Shown piece after piece: positions 17,275-27,232 of a stretch of 64,000 nt of DNA. The stretch covers positions 744,001 through 808,000 of the forward strand of contig NZ_CP043474.1 in NCBI RefSeq assembly GCF_008329645.1, given 5' to 3'. The position numbers and the translations under genes are program-made. Under the pieces are notes generated by a model. The model did no database searches. It was not told where the DNA came from and saw only the letters and a program-made list of their open reading frames with translations. Every line of letters starts with the position of its first letter. Position 1 is the stretch's first letter. The stretch comes from Mycolicibacterium grossiae. GTDB taxonomy: Bacteria; Actinomycetota; Actinomycetes; Mycobacteriales; Mycobacteriaceae.

Positions 17275-18753
17275 GTGGGCGAGGAGGTAACGCAGACCGA
17301 GTTCAGCCGAGCGCACCGGCAGGAGTACCGGCGCAAGGTGCAGCTGTGCCTCGACGTGTTCGAGACGATGCTGGCGCAGTCGAGCTTCGACGTGGAGCGC
17401 CCGCTCACCGGCATGGAGATCGAGTGCAACCTCGTCGACGACGGCTACCAGCCCGCCATGACCAACGCCGACGTGCTGACCTCGATCGCCGACCCGGCCT
17501 ACCAGACCGAACTGGGCGCCTACAACATCGAATTCAACGTCCCGCCGCGGCCGCTGCCGGGGCGCTCGGCGCTCGACCTCGAGGCCGATGTACGGGCGAG
17601 CCTCAACGAGGCGGAGAGCAAGGCCGGCAGGTTCGGGTCGCACATCGTGATGATCGGCATCCTGCCGACGCTGATGCCCGAGCACCTGGCCGGGGACTGG
17701 ATGAGCGAGTCGACGCGCTACCAGGCGCTCAACGACTCCATCTTCACCGCACGCGGCGAGGACATCCTGATCGACATCGGCGGCCCGGAGCGCCTCAGCC
17801 TGCACGCCGCCACCATCGCACCCGAATCCGCCTGCACCAGCATGCAATTGCATCTCCAGGTCTCCCCGGGTGACTTCGCCACCAACTGGAACGCCGCGCA
17901 GGTGATCGCCGGCCCGCAGCTGGCGCTGGGCGCCAACTCGCCGTTCTTCTTCGGCCACGAGCTGTGGTCGGAGACGCGCATCGAGCTGTTCACCCAGGCC
18001 ACCGACACCCGACCCGAGGAACTCAAGACCCAGGGCGTGCGGCCGCGGGTCTGGTTCGGCGAACGCTGGATCACGTCGATCTTCGACCTGTTCGAGGAGA
18101 ACGTGCGCTACTTCCCGTCGCTGCTCCCGGAGCTGTCCGACGAGGACCCGGTGGCCGAGCTGGCCGCGGGTCGCACCCCGAAACTGTCGGAGCTGCGGTT
18201 GCACAACGGCACCATCTACCGGTGGAACCGGCCGGTGTACGACGTCGTGGGCGGCCGCCCGCACCTGCGGGTGGAGAACCGGGTACTGCCGGCCGGCCCG
18301 ACGGTGCTCGACATGCTGGCCAACTCCGCGTTCTACTACGGGCTACTGCGGGCGCTGGCCGACGACGACCGCCCGATCTGGACCAAGCTGAGTTTCGCTG
18401 CGGCAGAACGCAACTTCCGCGCCGCGGCGCAGTACGGCATCGACGCGCGGCTGTACTGGCCCGGCTACGGCGAGGTGACGGCCGACGAGCTGGTGCTGCG
18501 CGAGCTGCTGCCACTGGCGCACGAGGGTCTGCGGCAGTGGGGCGTGGCCGCCGAGGTCCGGGACCGCTTCCTCGGCGTCGTCGAGGGCCGCGCGAAGGCC
18601 GGCCGCAACGGCGCCACCTGGCAGGTGGCGACGGTGCGGGCGCTGCAGGAGCGCGGCGCGACGCGTCCGGAGGCGCTCGCGGAGATGCTGCGCCTGTACT
18701 GCGAACGCATGCACGCCAACGCACCGGTGCACACCTGGGACGGGCCTGCCTGA
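17275..18753 (+). CDS. GCS2-family glutamate-cysteine ligase-like protein
   Basis: A 492-residue carboxylate-amine ligase of the GCS2 superfamily, related to but distinct from EgtA. Recognisable are the glutamate-site TGMEIECNLVDD near residues 52-63, NIEFNVPPRPL, SMQLHLQVSP, and the C-terminal RVENRVLPAGPT. It may couple a carboxylate to an amine using ATP; the true substrate is unknown (Rv3698 counterpart by recalled synteny). GTG 17275 sits 6 bases after TAGGCT (17263-17268), indicating leaderless translation. The GAGGAGG inside codons 3-5 has no start codon downstream at a usable distance and is therefore not its ribosome site. Confidence 0.85.
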   Translation: MGEEVTQTEFSRAHRQEYRRKVQLCLDVFETMLAQSSFDVERPLTGMEIECNLVDDGYQPAMTNADVLTSIADPAYQTELGAYNIEFNVPPRPLPGRSALDLEADVRASLNEAESKAGRFGSHIVMIGILPTLMPEHLAGDWMSESTRYQALNDSIFTARGEDILIDIGGPERLSLHAATIAPESACTSMQLHLQVSPGDFATNWNAAQVIAGPQLALGANSPFFFGHELWSETRIELFTQATDTRPEELKTQGVRPRVWFGERWITSIFDLFEENVRYFPSLLPELSDEDPVAELAAGRTPKLSELRLHNGTIYRWNRPVYDVVGGRPHLRVENRVLPAGPTVLDMLANSAFYYGLLRALADDDRPIWTKLSFAAAERNFRAAAQYGIDARLYWPGYGEVTADELVLRELLPLAHEGLRQWGVAAEVRDRFLGVVEGRAKAGRNGATWQVATVRALQERGATRPEALAEMLRLYCERMHANAPVHTWDGPA

Positions 18754-18780
18754 TGCCGCGCCGGGCGTACGTTGGATGCC

Positions 18781-19476
18781 ATGAGCGACGCCATGAATTC
18801 CGAGGTGATGGATTGGGACAGCGCCTACCGCGAGGGCGGTGAGTTCCCCGGGCCGCCGCCGTGGAACATCGGTGAGCCGCAGCCGGAGTTGGCCGCCCTG
18901 ATCCGCGACGGCAAGGTGCGCAGCGACGTGCTCGACGCCGGGTGCGGGCATGCCGAACTCTCGCTGTCCCTGGCCGCCGACGGCTACACCGTCGTCGGCA
19001 TCGACCTCTCCCCGACGGCCGTGGCCGCCGCCACGGCGGCTGCCGAGGAGCGCGGGCTGTCCGACCGGGCGACGTTCGTCGCCGACGACATCACGGCCTT
19101 CACCGGGTTCGACGGCCGGTTCAGCACGGTCATGGACTCCACGCTCTTCCACTCGCTGCCGGTGGCCGGTCGCGACGGCTATCTGCAGTCCATCCTGCGG
19201 GCGGCTGCCCCGGGCGCCACCTACTTCATCCTGGTGTTCGCCAAGGGCGCGTTCCCGGCCGCGTGGGAGACCAAGCCCAACGAGGTCGACGAGATCGAAT
19301 TGCGCGACACCGTCGGCAAGTACTGGGCGGTGGCCGACGTGCGGCCGGCGTTCATCCACGCCAACCCGATGGGCACCCCTCCGGGGACCGACCTGCCCGC
19401 CCCGGCCCATCCGCTCGACGACCGCGGCCGGATGAAGTTCCCCGCCTTCCTGCTCACCGCCCACAAGCCGGGCTAG
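18781..19476 (+). CDS. Class I SAM-dependent methyltransferase (Rv3699-like)
   Basis: A 231-residue methyltransferase: motif I VLDAGCGHAELSLSLAADG near residues 44-62, acidic strand end GIDLSP, post-I region and motif IV TVMDSTLFHSLPV. It resembles thiopurine or tellurite-type small-molecule methyltransferases (AWDSAYREGGEFPGPPPWNIG-like entry). ATG 18781 is 7 bases after TACGTT (18768-18773); an upstream TTG in frame is less likely. It follows the GCS2-like ligase after 27 bases, as in M. tuberculosis. It converges with the nitrilase gene, overlapping by 4 bases. Confidence 0.85.
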   Translation: MSDAMNSEVMDWDSAYREGGEFPGPPPWNIGEPQPELAALIRDGKVRSDVLDAGCGHAELSLSLAADGYTVVGIDLSPTAVAAATAAAEERGLSDRATFVADDITAFTGFDGRFSTVMDSTLFHSLPVAGRDGYLQSILRAAAPGATYFILVFAKGAFPAAWETKPNEVDEIELRDTVGKYWAVADVRPAFIHANPMGTPPGTDLPAPAHPLDDRGRMKFPAFLLTAHKPG

Positions 19477-20282
19477 CGGTCCTCCCGCTCGACCACGGCG
19501 AAGCGGCGCAGCGCCAGCGCCGGGTTCGTGCGGCGAACCCGCGCGATGCGTGCACCGTCGAGGACGGCCGTCGCGCAGCCCTCCTCCTCGCCGAGCGAGG
19601 CCAGCACGATGCCCATGGGGTCGACGATCATGCTGCGACCCGCCCCCGAGCTGCCGCACTGGTCGGCAGCGAGGACGTAGGCGGTGTTCTCGATGGCGCG
19701 GGCGCGCACCAGCGTCGTCCAGTGGTCCTCCTTGAGTGGCCCCGGCACCCACTCGGCCGGGACCACCACGGCGTCGGCGCCGGCGTCGACGAGGCGGCGC
19801 GTCACCTCCGGGAACCGCAGGTCGTAGCAGGTCTGCAGGCCGAAGGTCATGCCGCCGACGGTGAAAGTCTCCGGGGCGGTGATGGCGCCGGGCTCGACCA
19901 GGCTGGACTCGGTGTAGCCGAAGGCGTCGTAGAGGTGCAGCTTGCGGTACGCCGCTGCGATCTTCCCGTCGCCGTCGATGGCCAGCAGCGTGTTGTGGAT
20001 GCGGTCGGCACCGGCGGTCTCGTTGATGCCGCACACCAGCGCGATCCCGGTGCGTCGTGCCAGGTCCCGCAGGGCGGAGACGAAGGCGCCGTCGACCGGT
20101 TCCGCCGACGCGACGAAGCGCGCGTCCATCGTGGGCACGGTGAACATCGCGTACTCGGGGAACACGACGAGGGCGGCACCCCGGTCTCGGGCGGCGGTCG
20201 CGAAGCCGGTGATGGCCTCGAGGTTCGCGGCCTTGTCCTCACCGGGCGCGAACTGCACGACGGCGGCGGTGGTTTGGGTCAT
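19473..20282 (-). CDS. Carbon-nitrogen hydrolase (nitrilase superfamily amidase)
   Basis: A 269-residue amidase with the Glu-Lys-Cys triad in context: Glu in VVFPEYAMF near residue 42, Lys in AAYRKLHLYDAF near 113, and Cys in GLQTCYDLRFPE near 147. It would hydrolyse a carboxamide such as an omega-amide or deaminated amide intermediate. It is the last gene of a minus-strand operon after an HpcH-type aldolase and an MFS transporter (31-base gap), which suggests that it processes an intermediate of the same pathway. GAGAGG precedes the ATG. Confidence 0.88.
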   Translation of the reverse strand: MTQTTAAVVQFAPGEDKAANLEAITGFATAARDRGAALVVFPEYAMFTVPTMDARFVASAEPVDGAFVSALRDLARRTGIALVCGINETAGADRIHNTLLAIDGDGKIAAAYRKLHLYDAFGYTESSLVEPGAITAPETFTVGGMTFGLQTCYDLRFPEVTRRLVDAGADAVVVPAEWVPGPLKEDHWTTLVRARAIENTAYVLAADQCGSSGAGRSMIVDPMGIVLASLGEEEGCATAVLDGARIARVRRTNPALALRRFAVVEREDR

Positions 20283-20313
20283 GGGTGGGCCTCTCGGTGT
20301 CGGGCGTGCGGGG

Positions 20314-21651
20314 TCATACCGGTGCGGGCATGCGTTCCATGCGGCCCAGCACCAGGGTGTAGCAGACGATGCCGCCGAGCAGGATGACCCCCGTGGCGAG
20401 GAACGCGCCGGCGAAGGATCCGGTGCGGTCGACCACCATGCCGGTCACGATGGGCGCGGCGATGCCGATCAGGTTGGCGACGAAGTTGACGATGCCACCG
20501 AGCGAGCCGGTGTAGCCGTCCGGCGCGATGAGCGACACGATGCTCGCGCCGGCGGGCACGGTGACCGCCAGCCCGGCCGCGCCGATCGACAGGAACACCA
20601 GCGCCACGCCGATCGAATCGGCGTAGGCCGCGCCGGTGACGGCCAGGGAGGCCAGCATGCTGACGACGAGGACGATGCGGCGGACGCGCGTCACGTCGCC
20701 GGTGCGCGCGGTCCACCGGTCGAGCAGGACGCCGGCGATGAGGAACTGCGCGATGACCGCGACGAGCCACGGGATCATCGTGTAGATGCCGCCCTTGAGC
20801 AGGTTCACGCCGAATTGGTGCTCGAGGTAGCCGGGCAGCCAGGTCAGCAGGACGTAGTAGGCGTAGGTGTAGGACGCGTACCCCAGGGCCAGGCCCCACG
20901 TCTTGCGGCGCCGCAGCAGGTAGCCGACGCCCCGCAGTGAGCCGCTCGGCGCGGCGGTCTCGTCCTCGGCGCCGCCGTCGCGCACGTAGGCCAGTTCGTC
21001 GTTGCTCATCCGGCCTTCGGCCACGGCGACCGCCGGGGAGCGGTACAGCAGCCACCACGCCACCAGGTACGCGACGCTCAGCGCCCCGGTGAACAGGAAC
21101 GCGGCATGCCAGCTGAACGTCGACACCAGGAACGCCATGATGGGGATGCCGACGACGTTCGAGATCTTCGCGCAGCCGTCGAAGATCGCCGTCGCCGTAC
21201 CTCGTTCGTGCTTGGGGAACCACTGCCCGATGGCCTTCCAGCCGGCGGGCACGGTCGGCGCCTCGCCGACGCCGAGCAGCAGGCGGGCGACCAGCAGCAG
21301 CCCGAGCCCACCCGCGGCCGCGGACAGGAACGACGCAACGGCCCACAGGAAGACGCCGACGCGATTGACCCACGGGACGCCGATCCGGTCGATGATGGTG
21401 CCGATCGGCATCTGCAGCAGGGCGTAGGTCCACAGGAACGCCGAGGCGACCACGCCCATCTGGGTGGCCGAGATGTCGAAGTCGGCCATGATGGCCGGCG
21501 TCGCGACCGAGAGGTTCACCCGGTCGATGTAGTTGACGAACATTCCGGCGCCGAGCAGTCCGCCGACGTACCACCGGGTACGGCCGGGCGACGGAACGCG
21601 ATCCGCGGGGGCCACCGCGCCGTGGTCCCGGGTGGGCTGCGGGGCGCTCAC
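20314..21651 (-). CDS. MFS transporter, anion:cation symporter type
   Basis: A 445-residue, 12-helix major facilitator. Features of the ACS family (hexuronate, glucarate, aromatic acid and phthalate transporters) are NYIDRVNLSVATPAI at helix 1, MGVVASAFLWTYALLQMPIG at helix 2, LLLGVGEAPTVPAGWKAI and WFPKHERGTATAIFDG. ATG 21651 overlaps the stop of the upstream aldolase gene by 4 bases. It probably imports the organic or sugar acid degraded by the aldolase and amidase of the same operon. Confidence 0.9.
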   Translation of the reverse strand: MSAPQPTRDHGAVAPADRVPSPGRTRWYVGGLLGAGMFVNYIDRVNLSVATPAIMADFDISATQMGVVASAFLWTYALLQMPIGTIIDRIGVPWVNRVGVFLWAVASFLSAAAGGLGLLLVARLLLGVGEAPTVPAGWKAIGQWFPKHERGTATAIFDGCAKISNVVGIPIMAFLVSTFSWHAAFLFTGALSVAYLVAWWLLYRSPAVAVAEGRMSNDELAYVRDGGAEDETAAPSGSLRGVGYLLRRRKTWGLALGYASYTYAYYVLLTWLPGYLEHQFGVNLLKGGIYTMIPWLVAVIAQFLIAGVLLDRWTARTGDVTRVRRIVLVVSMLASLAVTGAAYADSIGVALVFLSIGAAGLAVTVPAGASIVSLIAPDGYTGSLGGIVNFVANLIGIAAPIVTGMVVDRTGSFAGAFLATGVILLGGIVCYTLVLGRMERMPAPV

Positions 21652-22418
21652 GGCGCGGCCTGCGCGAACGCCGGTGCCCGGTCGAGGGCCGCGACCTCGT
21701 CACGGGCGGCGGCGAAGCCGGCGAGCAGCGCGCCGTGCTCCATGGTGATGGCGAGCTGGTCGGCGCCGTGCTCGACGGCGAAGCGCTTCTCCTCCGACGA
21801 CCACGCCGGCAGCAGCCACGGCTTGCCCGCCGCGCGTGCGGCCGCGGCGAGCAGCGCCAGGTCGGCGAAGTCGCCGTCGGTGCGGGCGTACGCGCCCCGG
21901 TTGCGGCGCAGGGACAGGTCGGACGGGCCGACGAAGATGCCGTCGACCGTCGGCAGGGCGAGGATCTCCTCGACCTGCTCGATGGCGCCCGCATCCTCGA
22001 TCATCGGATAGCACCGCGTGCGGGCGTCCTGCTCGCGTACCCAGTCATCGGTGAAGCCACCGTAGGACGACGTACGGCCGCCGGCGAAGCTGCGGTCGCC
22101 CAGCGGCGGGAACTTGGCGAAGGCGGTGACGGCGCGGGCGTGCGCCGCGTTCTCGACGTGCGGGATCGCGACGACGTCGGCGCCGAAGTCGAGTGCCTGC
22201 TGGATCGGTCCGCGTTCCGGGCCCAGCACCTTGGCGATGACCTCGAGGCCGATGGCCTTGGCCAGGGGGATGAACCGCTCGAGGGCGGCGAGGTCGAAGG
22301 TGCCGTGCTCGATGTCGAGGACGACGGCCCCGCAGCCCACCTGACGGGCGATCTCGGCGGCGGCCACGTTGGGTCCGGACAGCCAGATGGCGTACCGGCG
22401 GTCGGGCGTGACGGTCAT
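21648..22418 (-). CDS. HpcH/HpaI-family class II aldolase
   Basis: A 256-residue metal-dependent pyruvate aldolase. Family marks are VVLDIEHGTFDL near residue 35, the metal-binding CYPMIEDAGAIEQVEEI near 140 (Glu ligand) and GIFVGPSDLSLRRNRG (Asp ligand). Related enzymes cleave 4-hydroxy-2-oxoheptanedioate, 2-keto-3-deoxyglucarate or 2-keto-3-deoxyrhamnonate to pyruvate and an aldehyde. ATG 22418 is preceded by AGGAGG with good spacing. It is the first gene of the aldolase-MFS-nitrilase operon, read divergently from the GntR regulator across a symmetric operator. Confidence 0.9.
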   Translation of the reverse strand: MTVTPDRRYAIWLSGPNVAAAEIARQVGCGAVVLDIEHGTFDLAALERFIPLAKAIGLEVIAKVLGPERGPIQQALDFGADVVAIPHVENAAHARAVTAFAKFPPLGDRSFAGGRTSSYGGFTDDWVREQDARTRCYPMIEDAGAIEQVEEILALPTVDGIFVGPSDLSLRRNRGAYARTDGDFADLALLAAAARAAGKPWLLPAWSSEEKRFAVEHGADQLAITMEHGALLAGFAAARDEVAALDRAPAFAQAAP

Positions 22419-22452
22419 GGTGCCTCCTGTCGTGTGGCACGCGCCACAGTCA

Positions 22453-22484
22453 TCGTACATTCTGTGTATACACGTCGTGTACGA
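22453..22484. promoter_or_regulatory. Concentric palindromic GntR operator in divergent promoter
   Basis: The perfect 10-base palindrome GTGTATACAC (22464-22473) is flanked at equal distance by TCGTACA (22453-22459) and TGTACGA (22478-22484). All four elements share one centre at 22468.5. The TGTATACA core is typical of GntR/FCD regulators. Its place between the aldolase and GntR starts implies control of both directions by the adjacent regulator. Confidence 0.7.
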
Positions 22485-22506
22485 GTTGTGTCCAGTAGTC
22501 TCGGCC

Positions 22507-23205
22507 ATGCCAGCAGGATGCGCAACGGGAAGGGCCGGACCGGTGTCGATCAGTACGGTGAGCGACGCGGACTCGCCCCGTTCGGCACGCGACCGCGTGT
22601 ACGAGTGGGTGCGGGACGAGATCATCCGCGGCGCGCTGCCCGGGGGCCGCTTCCTCGACGAAGTGTGGGTGTCCGAGCTGGTGGGCACCTCCCGCACGCC
22701 GGTGCGCGAGGCGTTCCACCGGCTGAATTCGGAGAGGTTCATCGACCTGCTGCCGCGACGCGGCGCCCAGGTGCGCAACGTGACCGCGCGCGAACTCGAG
22801 GAGGTCTACGCCGCACGTCGGCTGATCGAGGGGCACGCCGCGCGGGCACTGTGCCAGGCGGGGGCCGGGGCGCCCGCCGACCTCGACGACCTCGCCGAGG
22901 CCATGGAAGTGGCGGGCCGCGAACAGGACTGGTTCACCGTGGCGCGACTGGACCGGGACTTCCACCGCGCCATCGTCGGCGCCCACGGCAACACCGTGCT
23001 CGCCGAGCTGTACGACGCGCTACGGTCGCGCCAGCAACGGGTCGCCGTGCGCGCGTTGCAGATTCGCCCGCAACGGGTCCCGGAGATCGACGCTCAGCAC
23101 CGCGCGATCATCGCCGCACTGGCCGCGAACGACGAGGACCGCGCCGCCGCCCTGCTCGACGAGCACCTGCGGCCCATCCAGGAGATCATCTCCGCCCTGG
23201 GTTGA
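22507..23205 (+). CDS. GntR-family regulator, FCD subfamily
   Basis: A 232-residue regulator with an N-terminal winged helix (RVYEWVRDEIIRGALPGG, SELVGTSRTPVREAFHRLNSE, RRGAQVRNVT) and a C-terminal all-helical FCD ligand domain. Metal or ligand His/Asp residues are visible in RLDRDFHRAIVGAHGN and EIDAQHRAII. ATG 22507 lies 5 bases after TAGTCT (22496-22501); GTG 22543 is an alternative start. It is divergent from the aldolase-MFS-nitrilase operon and most likely represses it in response to the substrate acid. Confidence 0.88.
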   Translation: MPAGCATGRAGPVSISTVSDADSPRSARDRVYEWVRDEIIRGALPGGRFLDEVWVSELVGTSRTPVREAFHRLNSERFIDLLPRRGAQVRNVTARELEEVYAARRLIEGHAARALCQAGAGAPADLDDLAEAMEVAGREQDWFTVARLDRDFHRAIVGAHGNTVLAELYDALRSRQQRVAVRALQIRPQRVPEIDAQHRAIIAALAANDEDRAAALLDEHLRPIQEIISALG

Positions 23206-23210
23206 CGCGC

Positions 23211-24314
23211 TCAGGACAGCGTGACGAGCGCCCGCGCGATGGCGTCGAGGTCGTTGTCGGTGAGGTCGACGTGCGGTGAGACCCGCAGCGCCGGCCTGGT
23301 CATCTCGCCGGGCGCCCGTTCGACGCCCAGGTACGTCGTGACGATGCGGTGCTCGGCGATCAACCGCGCCCGCACCTCGGCCGCGTCGACGCCGTCGGGC
23401 GGCCGCAGCGTCGTGATGGCGCTCGGTTCGTCGTCGCGCTCGATGACCTGCCAGCCCGCGACACCGGCGAGCGCGGTTCGGGTCACGGTGCCCACCTCGG
23501 CCAACCGCTGTCGAATGCGATCCGGTCCGGCCGCGACGTATTCGCCCAGTGCCACCGAAAGCCCCACGCGAGCCGCCACGTTCGCCTCGGCGTGGCCGAT
23601 CCGCAGCAGTGTCTCCTCGCTCAGCAGGCCGGGACGGGTCGCGACCCATCCCACTCCCCGCGGGCCCGCGGTCCACTTCCGCGACGCCGTGTACACCGCG
23701 TCAGCGCCGATGCCCGCGCCGATGCCGACGCCGTCGAGCTGCCCGAATGCCTGCGCCGCGTCGACGAGCAGCGGGACGCCGTGCGAGCGGCACGCCGCCG
23801 CAACCGCCGCCGTCGGCTGCACCACACCGCTGTGGCTGCCCAGGACGGTCAGGTGCACCAGCCCGGGCGGATCGGCGGCCAGCGCCGCCGCAGCGGCGTC
23901 CGGGTCCAATCGCCCGGCGCCGTCGGTCGGGAGGTGCCGCACCGCGTACCCGTGCCGGGCCATGGTGAGCAGGTTGGGTCCGAATTCGCCGGGCAGGCAC
24001 GCCAGTGTCCGCGGGCCGCGCCAATCGTCGAGCAGCAGGTCCAGCGCGGCGCCCGCGCCGGTGGTGAACACCACGTCGTCGGCCGCGAACCCGGTCAGCG
24101 CGCCGATCGCCGCGCGGCCCGCGTCGAGCACGGGTGCGGCGGCCTCGGCCGCGACGTATCCGCCGACCTCGGCCTCGTGCCGCGCGTGCTGGGCCGTCGC
24201 CTCGATGACGGCGTGGCTCTGCCGCGAGCACGCAGCGCTGTCGACGTGCACCCCCGCCGGCGCCGGCCGTGCGGCGCGCCACCGCTCGCCGAGCGTCGAT
24301 CCGCCTGCCGTCAC
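23211..24314 (-). CDS. egtE: Ergothioneine biosynthesis PLP-dependent C-S lyase EgtE
   Basis: A 367-residue class V aminotransferase-fold protein, the last enzyme of the ergothioneine pathway, which cleaves hercynylcysteine sulfoxide to ergothioneine. PLP contacts are visible: [12 protein letters not shown], an Asp in [14 protein letters not shown] and the Schiff-base Lys in [16 protein letters not shown] 24314 overlaps the egtD stop (GTGA), which fixes the start. It is the distal gene of the egtABCDE operon and nearly abuts the convergent GntR gene. Confidence 0.93.
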   Translation of the reverse strand: MTAGGSTLGERWRAARPAPAGVHVDSAACSRQSHAVIEATAQHARHEAEVGGYVAAEAAAPVLDAGRAAIGALTGFAADDVVFTTGAGAALDLLLDDWRGPRTLACLPGEFGPNLLTMARHGYAVRHLPTDGAGRLDPDAAAAALAADPPGLVHLTVLGSHSGVVQPTAAVAAACRSHGVPLLVDAAQAFGQLDGVGIGAGIGADAVYTASRKWTAGPRGVGWVATRPGLLSEETLLRIGHAEANVAARVGLSVALGEYVAAGPDRIRQRLAEVGTVTRTALAGVAGWQVIERDDEPSAITTLRPPDGVDAAEVRARLIAEHRIVTTYLGVERAPGEMTRPALRVSPHVDLTDNDLDAIARALVTLS

Positions 24315-25276
24315 GGTGTCGACAGTGACAGGCCGAAGTCCCCGGCCTCGTCGGTCCACCACTGCGTGACGGTCAGCCCGGCCGCGGCGAGCTGCGACCG
24401 CACGCCCTCGGGCCGGAACTTGCACGACACCTCGGTGAGCATCTCCTCGCCCGCGGCGAAGTCCACGTCGAGGTCGAGTGCGGCGACGCGCACGCGCTGC
24501 GCGGTCCGGGCGCGCAGCCACATCTCGATGCGCTCCTCGTCGGCGTTCCACCGGGCGACGTGCTCGAAGGCCGACGCGTCGAAGTCGGCCCCGAGTTCGC
24601 GGTTGACCACCGACAAGACGTTCAGGTTGAAGCGCGCGGTCACCCCCGCCGCGTCGTCGTACGCCCGGACGAGCCGGGCGGGATCCTTGACCAGATCGGT
24701 TCCGAGCAGCAGCGCATCCCCCGGCGCCAGCGTGGCCGCCAGCGACGCGAGGAACTCCGCCCGCGGCGCCGCGGTCAGATTGCCGATGGTCGAGCCCAGG
24801 AAGATGACCAGCCGGCGGCCGTCGGTGGGGATCTTGCCGAGGTGTTCCTCGAAGTCGCCGCACACCGCGTCGACGTCCACGCCGGGATACTCGGCCGCCA
24901 CGGCGCCGCCGGCAGCCTCGAGCACCGACCCGTCGACGTCGAACGGGACGAACCGCCGCAACGAGCCGGCGTCGCGCATCGCGGTCAGCAGGATGCGCGT
25001 CTTCTCCGACGTGCCGCTGCCCAGCTCGACGAGCGTGTCGGCGCCGGAGGCCGCGACGACGTCCGCGGCGTGGGTGACCAGGATCTCGGCCTCGGCGCGG
25101 GTCGGGTAGTACTCGGGCAGCCGGGTGATCTGGTCGAACAGGTCGCTGCCCGTGGCGTCGTAGAACCACTTCGGCGGCAACGACTTCGGCGTACCGGTCA
25201 GCCCGGACTGCACGTCGCGGCGTAGCGCGTGCGCGGCGGCGTCGGCGGCCAGGTAGTTCGACAGCGTGATGCTCAT
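24311..25276 (-). CDS. egtD: L-histidine N-alpha-methyltransferase EgtD
   Basis: A 321-residue SAM-dependent methyltransferase converting histidine to hercynine, the committed step of ergothioneine synthesis. SAM motif I is [17 protein letters not shown] near residues 81-97, preceded by the EgtD-typical [18 protein letters not shown] and [22 protein letters not shown] is the later conserved segment. The length matches the family. Both ends overlap neighbours by 4 bases (egtC upstream, egtE downstream), so translation is coupled along the operon. Confidence 0.97.
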   Translation of the reverse strand: MSITLSNYLAADAAAHALRRDVQSGLTGTPKSLPPKWFYDATGSDLFDQITRLPEYYPTRAEAEILVTHAADVVAASGADTLVELGSGTSEKTRILLTAMRDAGSLRRFVPFDVDGSVLEAAGGAVAAEYPGVDVDAVCGDFEEHLGKIPTDGRRLVIFLGSTIGNLTAAPRAEFLASLAATLAPGDALLLGTDLVKDPARLVRAYDDAAGVTARFNLNVLSVVNRELGADFDASAFEHVARWNADEERIEMWLRARTAQRVRVAALDLDVDFAAGEEMLTEVSCKFRPEGVRSQLAAAGLTVTQWWTDEAGDFGLSLSTP

Positions 25277-25965
25277 CGGTGTCCTCTCAGGGCGGTCAGC
25301 GTGATCTCGCCGGCCTCCACGGCGACGAGGTGCCGGTCGGGCACCTCCTGCCAGGCCGGATCGTCGTCGTACGGTTCGCTCGCCACCGCGACGCCGTCGG
25401 GGCGGCGCAGCACCGACAGGGTGTCGCCCCAGGTGGTCGCCAGCAGGCGAGACCCGTTGGCGGCCAACACGTTCAGCCGGGCGTTCGGGTCGGCGCCGCC
25501 CACCTCGGCGACCGTGTCGCCGAGCGCGTCGAGGCCCCGATCGAAGATCAGCGCGGCCAGCAGCGCGCTGTCGACCGTCGACTCGGCGGCCGCCGACGGC
25601 GGCAGCACCGCGCGGTCGACGACGCCGTTGTGCGACAGCAGCCAGTGCCCGTCGCTGAACGGTGCGGACGCCGACGGCTCGATCGGCATCCCGATGGTCG
25701 CCGAGCGCACGGCGGCCACCACGCAGTGGCTACGCAGGGCGGGCGCGACCGAGGCGAACGAGACGTCGCCCCACAGCGGAGCGGCGCTGCGCCACCGCCG
25801 CGGCGTGGCGCCGTCGAAGAAGCCCGCTCCCCAGCCGTCGGCGTTCATCAGGCCGTTCTTCTGCCGCCGCGGGGCGTACGACTGCACCAGCAGACCCTGC
25901 GGGGGATCGAGGACGAGCGCCGCTACCGTCGTCGGCTCCCCCAGCCACCCGAGGTGTCTACACAT
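25273..25965 (-). CDS. egtC: Gamma-glutamyl hercynylcysteine sulfoxide amidohydrolase EgtC
   Basis: A 230-residue class II glutamine amidotransferase-fold enzyme that removes the gamma-glutamyl group from the EgtB product. Cys2 directly after the initiator Met (MCRHLGWLG) is the Ntn nucleophile; [10 protein letters not shown] and LLSHNGVVD are the conserved substrate-binding segments. The start is fixed by the need for Cys2 and overlaps the egtB stop region by 8 bases. Confidence 0.95.
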   Translation of the reverse strand: MCRHLGWLGEPTTVAALVLDPPQGLLVQSYAPRRQKNGLMNADGWGAGFFDGATPRRWRSAAPLWGDVSFASVAPALRSHCVVAAVRSATIGMPIEPSASAPFSDGHWLLSHNGVVDRAVLPPSAAAESTVDSALLAALIFDRGLDALGDTVAEVGGADPNARLNVLAANGSRLLATTWGDTLSVLRRPDGVAVASEPYDDDPAWQEVPDRHLVAVEAGEITLTALRGHR

Positions 25966-27232
25966 CCCACGCCAGCCGGACGCCGGAGAAGATCTGCCGC
26001 CGGATGGGGTGGTCCCAGTTGCGGAAGCTCGGCCGCAGGATGCTCGGCGCCACTGCCCACGAACCGCCCCGCAACACGCGGTAGTCCCCGCCGAAGAACG
26101 GCGCGGTGTACTGCTCGTAGAGCATCGGCGTGAAGCCCGGCCACGGCCGGATCGCCGAGGTGGTCCACTCCCACACGTCGCCCAGCATCTGTTCGGCGCC
26201 GTAGGCCGAGGCGCCGGCCGGGTATGCCCCCACCGGCGCGGGGCGCAGCGCGTCGCCGCCCAGGTTGGCCAGTGCGGACGTCGGTTCCGAACTGCCCCAG
26301 GGGAAGCGGCGACGTCGCCCGGCCGCGGGATCCCAGGCGCAGGCCTTCTCCCACTCCTCCTCGGTCGGCAGGCGGGCACCCGCCCACGCGGCGTACGCCT
26401 GCGCCTCGAAGAACGTGACGTGTTGCACGGGCTCGTCGCCGGGGAGGTCCTCGACGTGCCCGAAGCGCGTGCGCGTGCCGTCCGGGCCCCAGAAGCCGGG
26501 GGCCGTCAGCCCGGCCTGCTCGCGATGCTGCCAGCCACGCTCGGACCACCAGCGCCGGTCGCGGTACCCGCCGTCGGCGACGAACTCGCGCCACTCGGCA
26601 TTGGTCACCGGCACGGTGCCGATGCGGAAGGCGGGCACGTCGACGACGTGCGCGTCACGCTCGTTGTCGAGGGACAGCGGCTCGCTGACGGCGTCGACGC
26701 CCAGCACGAACGGACCACCGGGCACCAGGACCGACGTGCCGGCCACCCCCGGCCGGCCAACGGGCAGCGGGGCGCCGGCGTCCAGCAGCGCGGGACCGGA
26801 GCGCAGGTTCAGCGCCTGCAGCATGGTCTCGTCGTGCTGGTTCTCGTGGCTGACCACCAGGCCGAACTCGAAGTCGTCCGCGTCGGCGGGCAGGGCGTCG
26901 AGCCGGTCGAGGACCTTGTCGCGAACCGTCGCGCAGTAGGTGCGGGCCTCGCCGGGAGGCAGCAGCGGCAGGTCGACGCGGCTGGCGCGGGAGTTCTGGA
27001 AGGCGTCGTAGCAGCGTTCGACGCTCGGCTCCAGCATGCCGGGGCGAGCGGGGTCGTTGCCGCGCAGCAGCCAGAGTTCCTCCTGCCAACCGATGTGCGC
27101 GAGGTCCCACACCAGCGGGCTCATCAGCGGGTCGTACTGGCGGTGCAGTTCGACGTCGTCCAGGTCGACCAGCCGCAACGTCCGTTCCCGCGCATGCAGC
27201 ATGTCGCGTGCCAGCGCCTCGCGTGCGCTCAC
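25958..27232 (-). CDS. egtB: Hercynine oxygenase EgtB (sulfoxide synthase)
   Basis: A 424-residue iron enzyme joining gamma-glutamylcysteine to hercynine with O2. The N-terminal DinB-like domain supplies His46 ([10 protein letters not shown]) and the pair His129 and His133 in HENQHDE; these fit the known three-His iron site. The C-terminal formylglycine-generating-enzyme-like domain shows [16 protein letters not shown] and [12 protein letters not shown] 27232 overlaps the egtA stop by 4 bases, and the longer upstream frame is not coding. Confidence 0.96.
   Translation of the reverse strand: MSAREALARDMLHARERTLRLVDLDDVELHRQYDPLMSPLVWDLAHIGWQEELWLLRGNDPARPGMLEPSVERCYDAFQNSRASRVDLPLLPPGEARTYCATVRDKVLDRLDALPADADDFEFGLVVSHENQHDETMLQALNLRSGPALLDAGAPLPVGRPGVAGTSVLVPGGPFVLGVDAVSEPLSLDNERDAHVVDVPAFRIGTVPVTNAEWREFVADGGYRDRRWWSERGWQHREQAGLTAPGFWGPDGTRTRFGHVEDLPGDEPVQHVTFFEAQAYAAWAGARLPTEEEWEKACAWDPAAGRRRRFPWGSSEPTSALANLGGDALRPAPVGAYPAGASAYGAEQMLGDVWEWTTSAIRPWPGFTPMLYEQYTAPFFGGDYRVLRGGSWAVAPSILRPSFRNWDHPIRRQIFSGVRLAWDV

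Noticed and set aside
17281..17287. GAGGAGG near the start of the GCS2-like ligase as a ribosome site for a later start
   Set aside because: No ATG, GTG or TTG lies 5 to 12 bases downstream; the leaderless GTG 17275 after TAGGCT explains the start.
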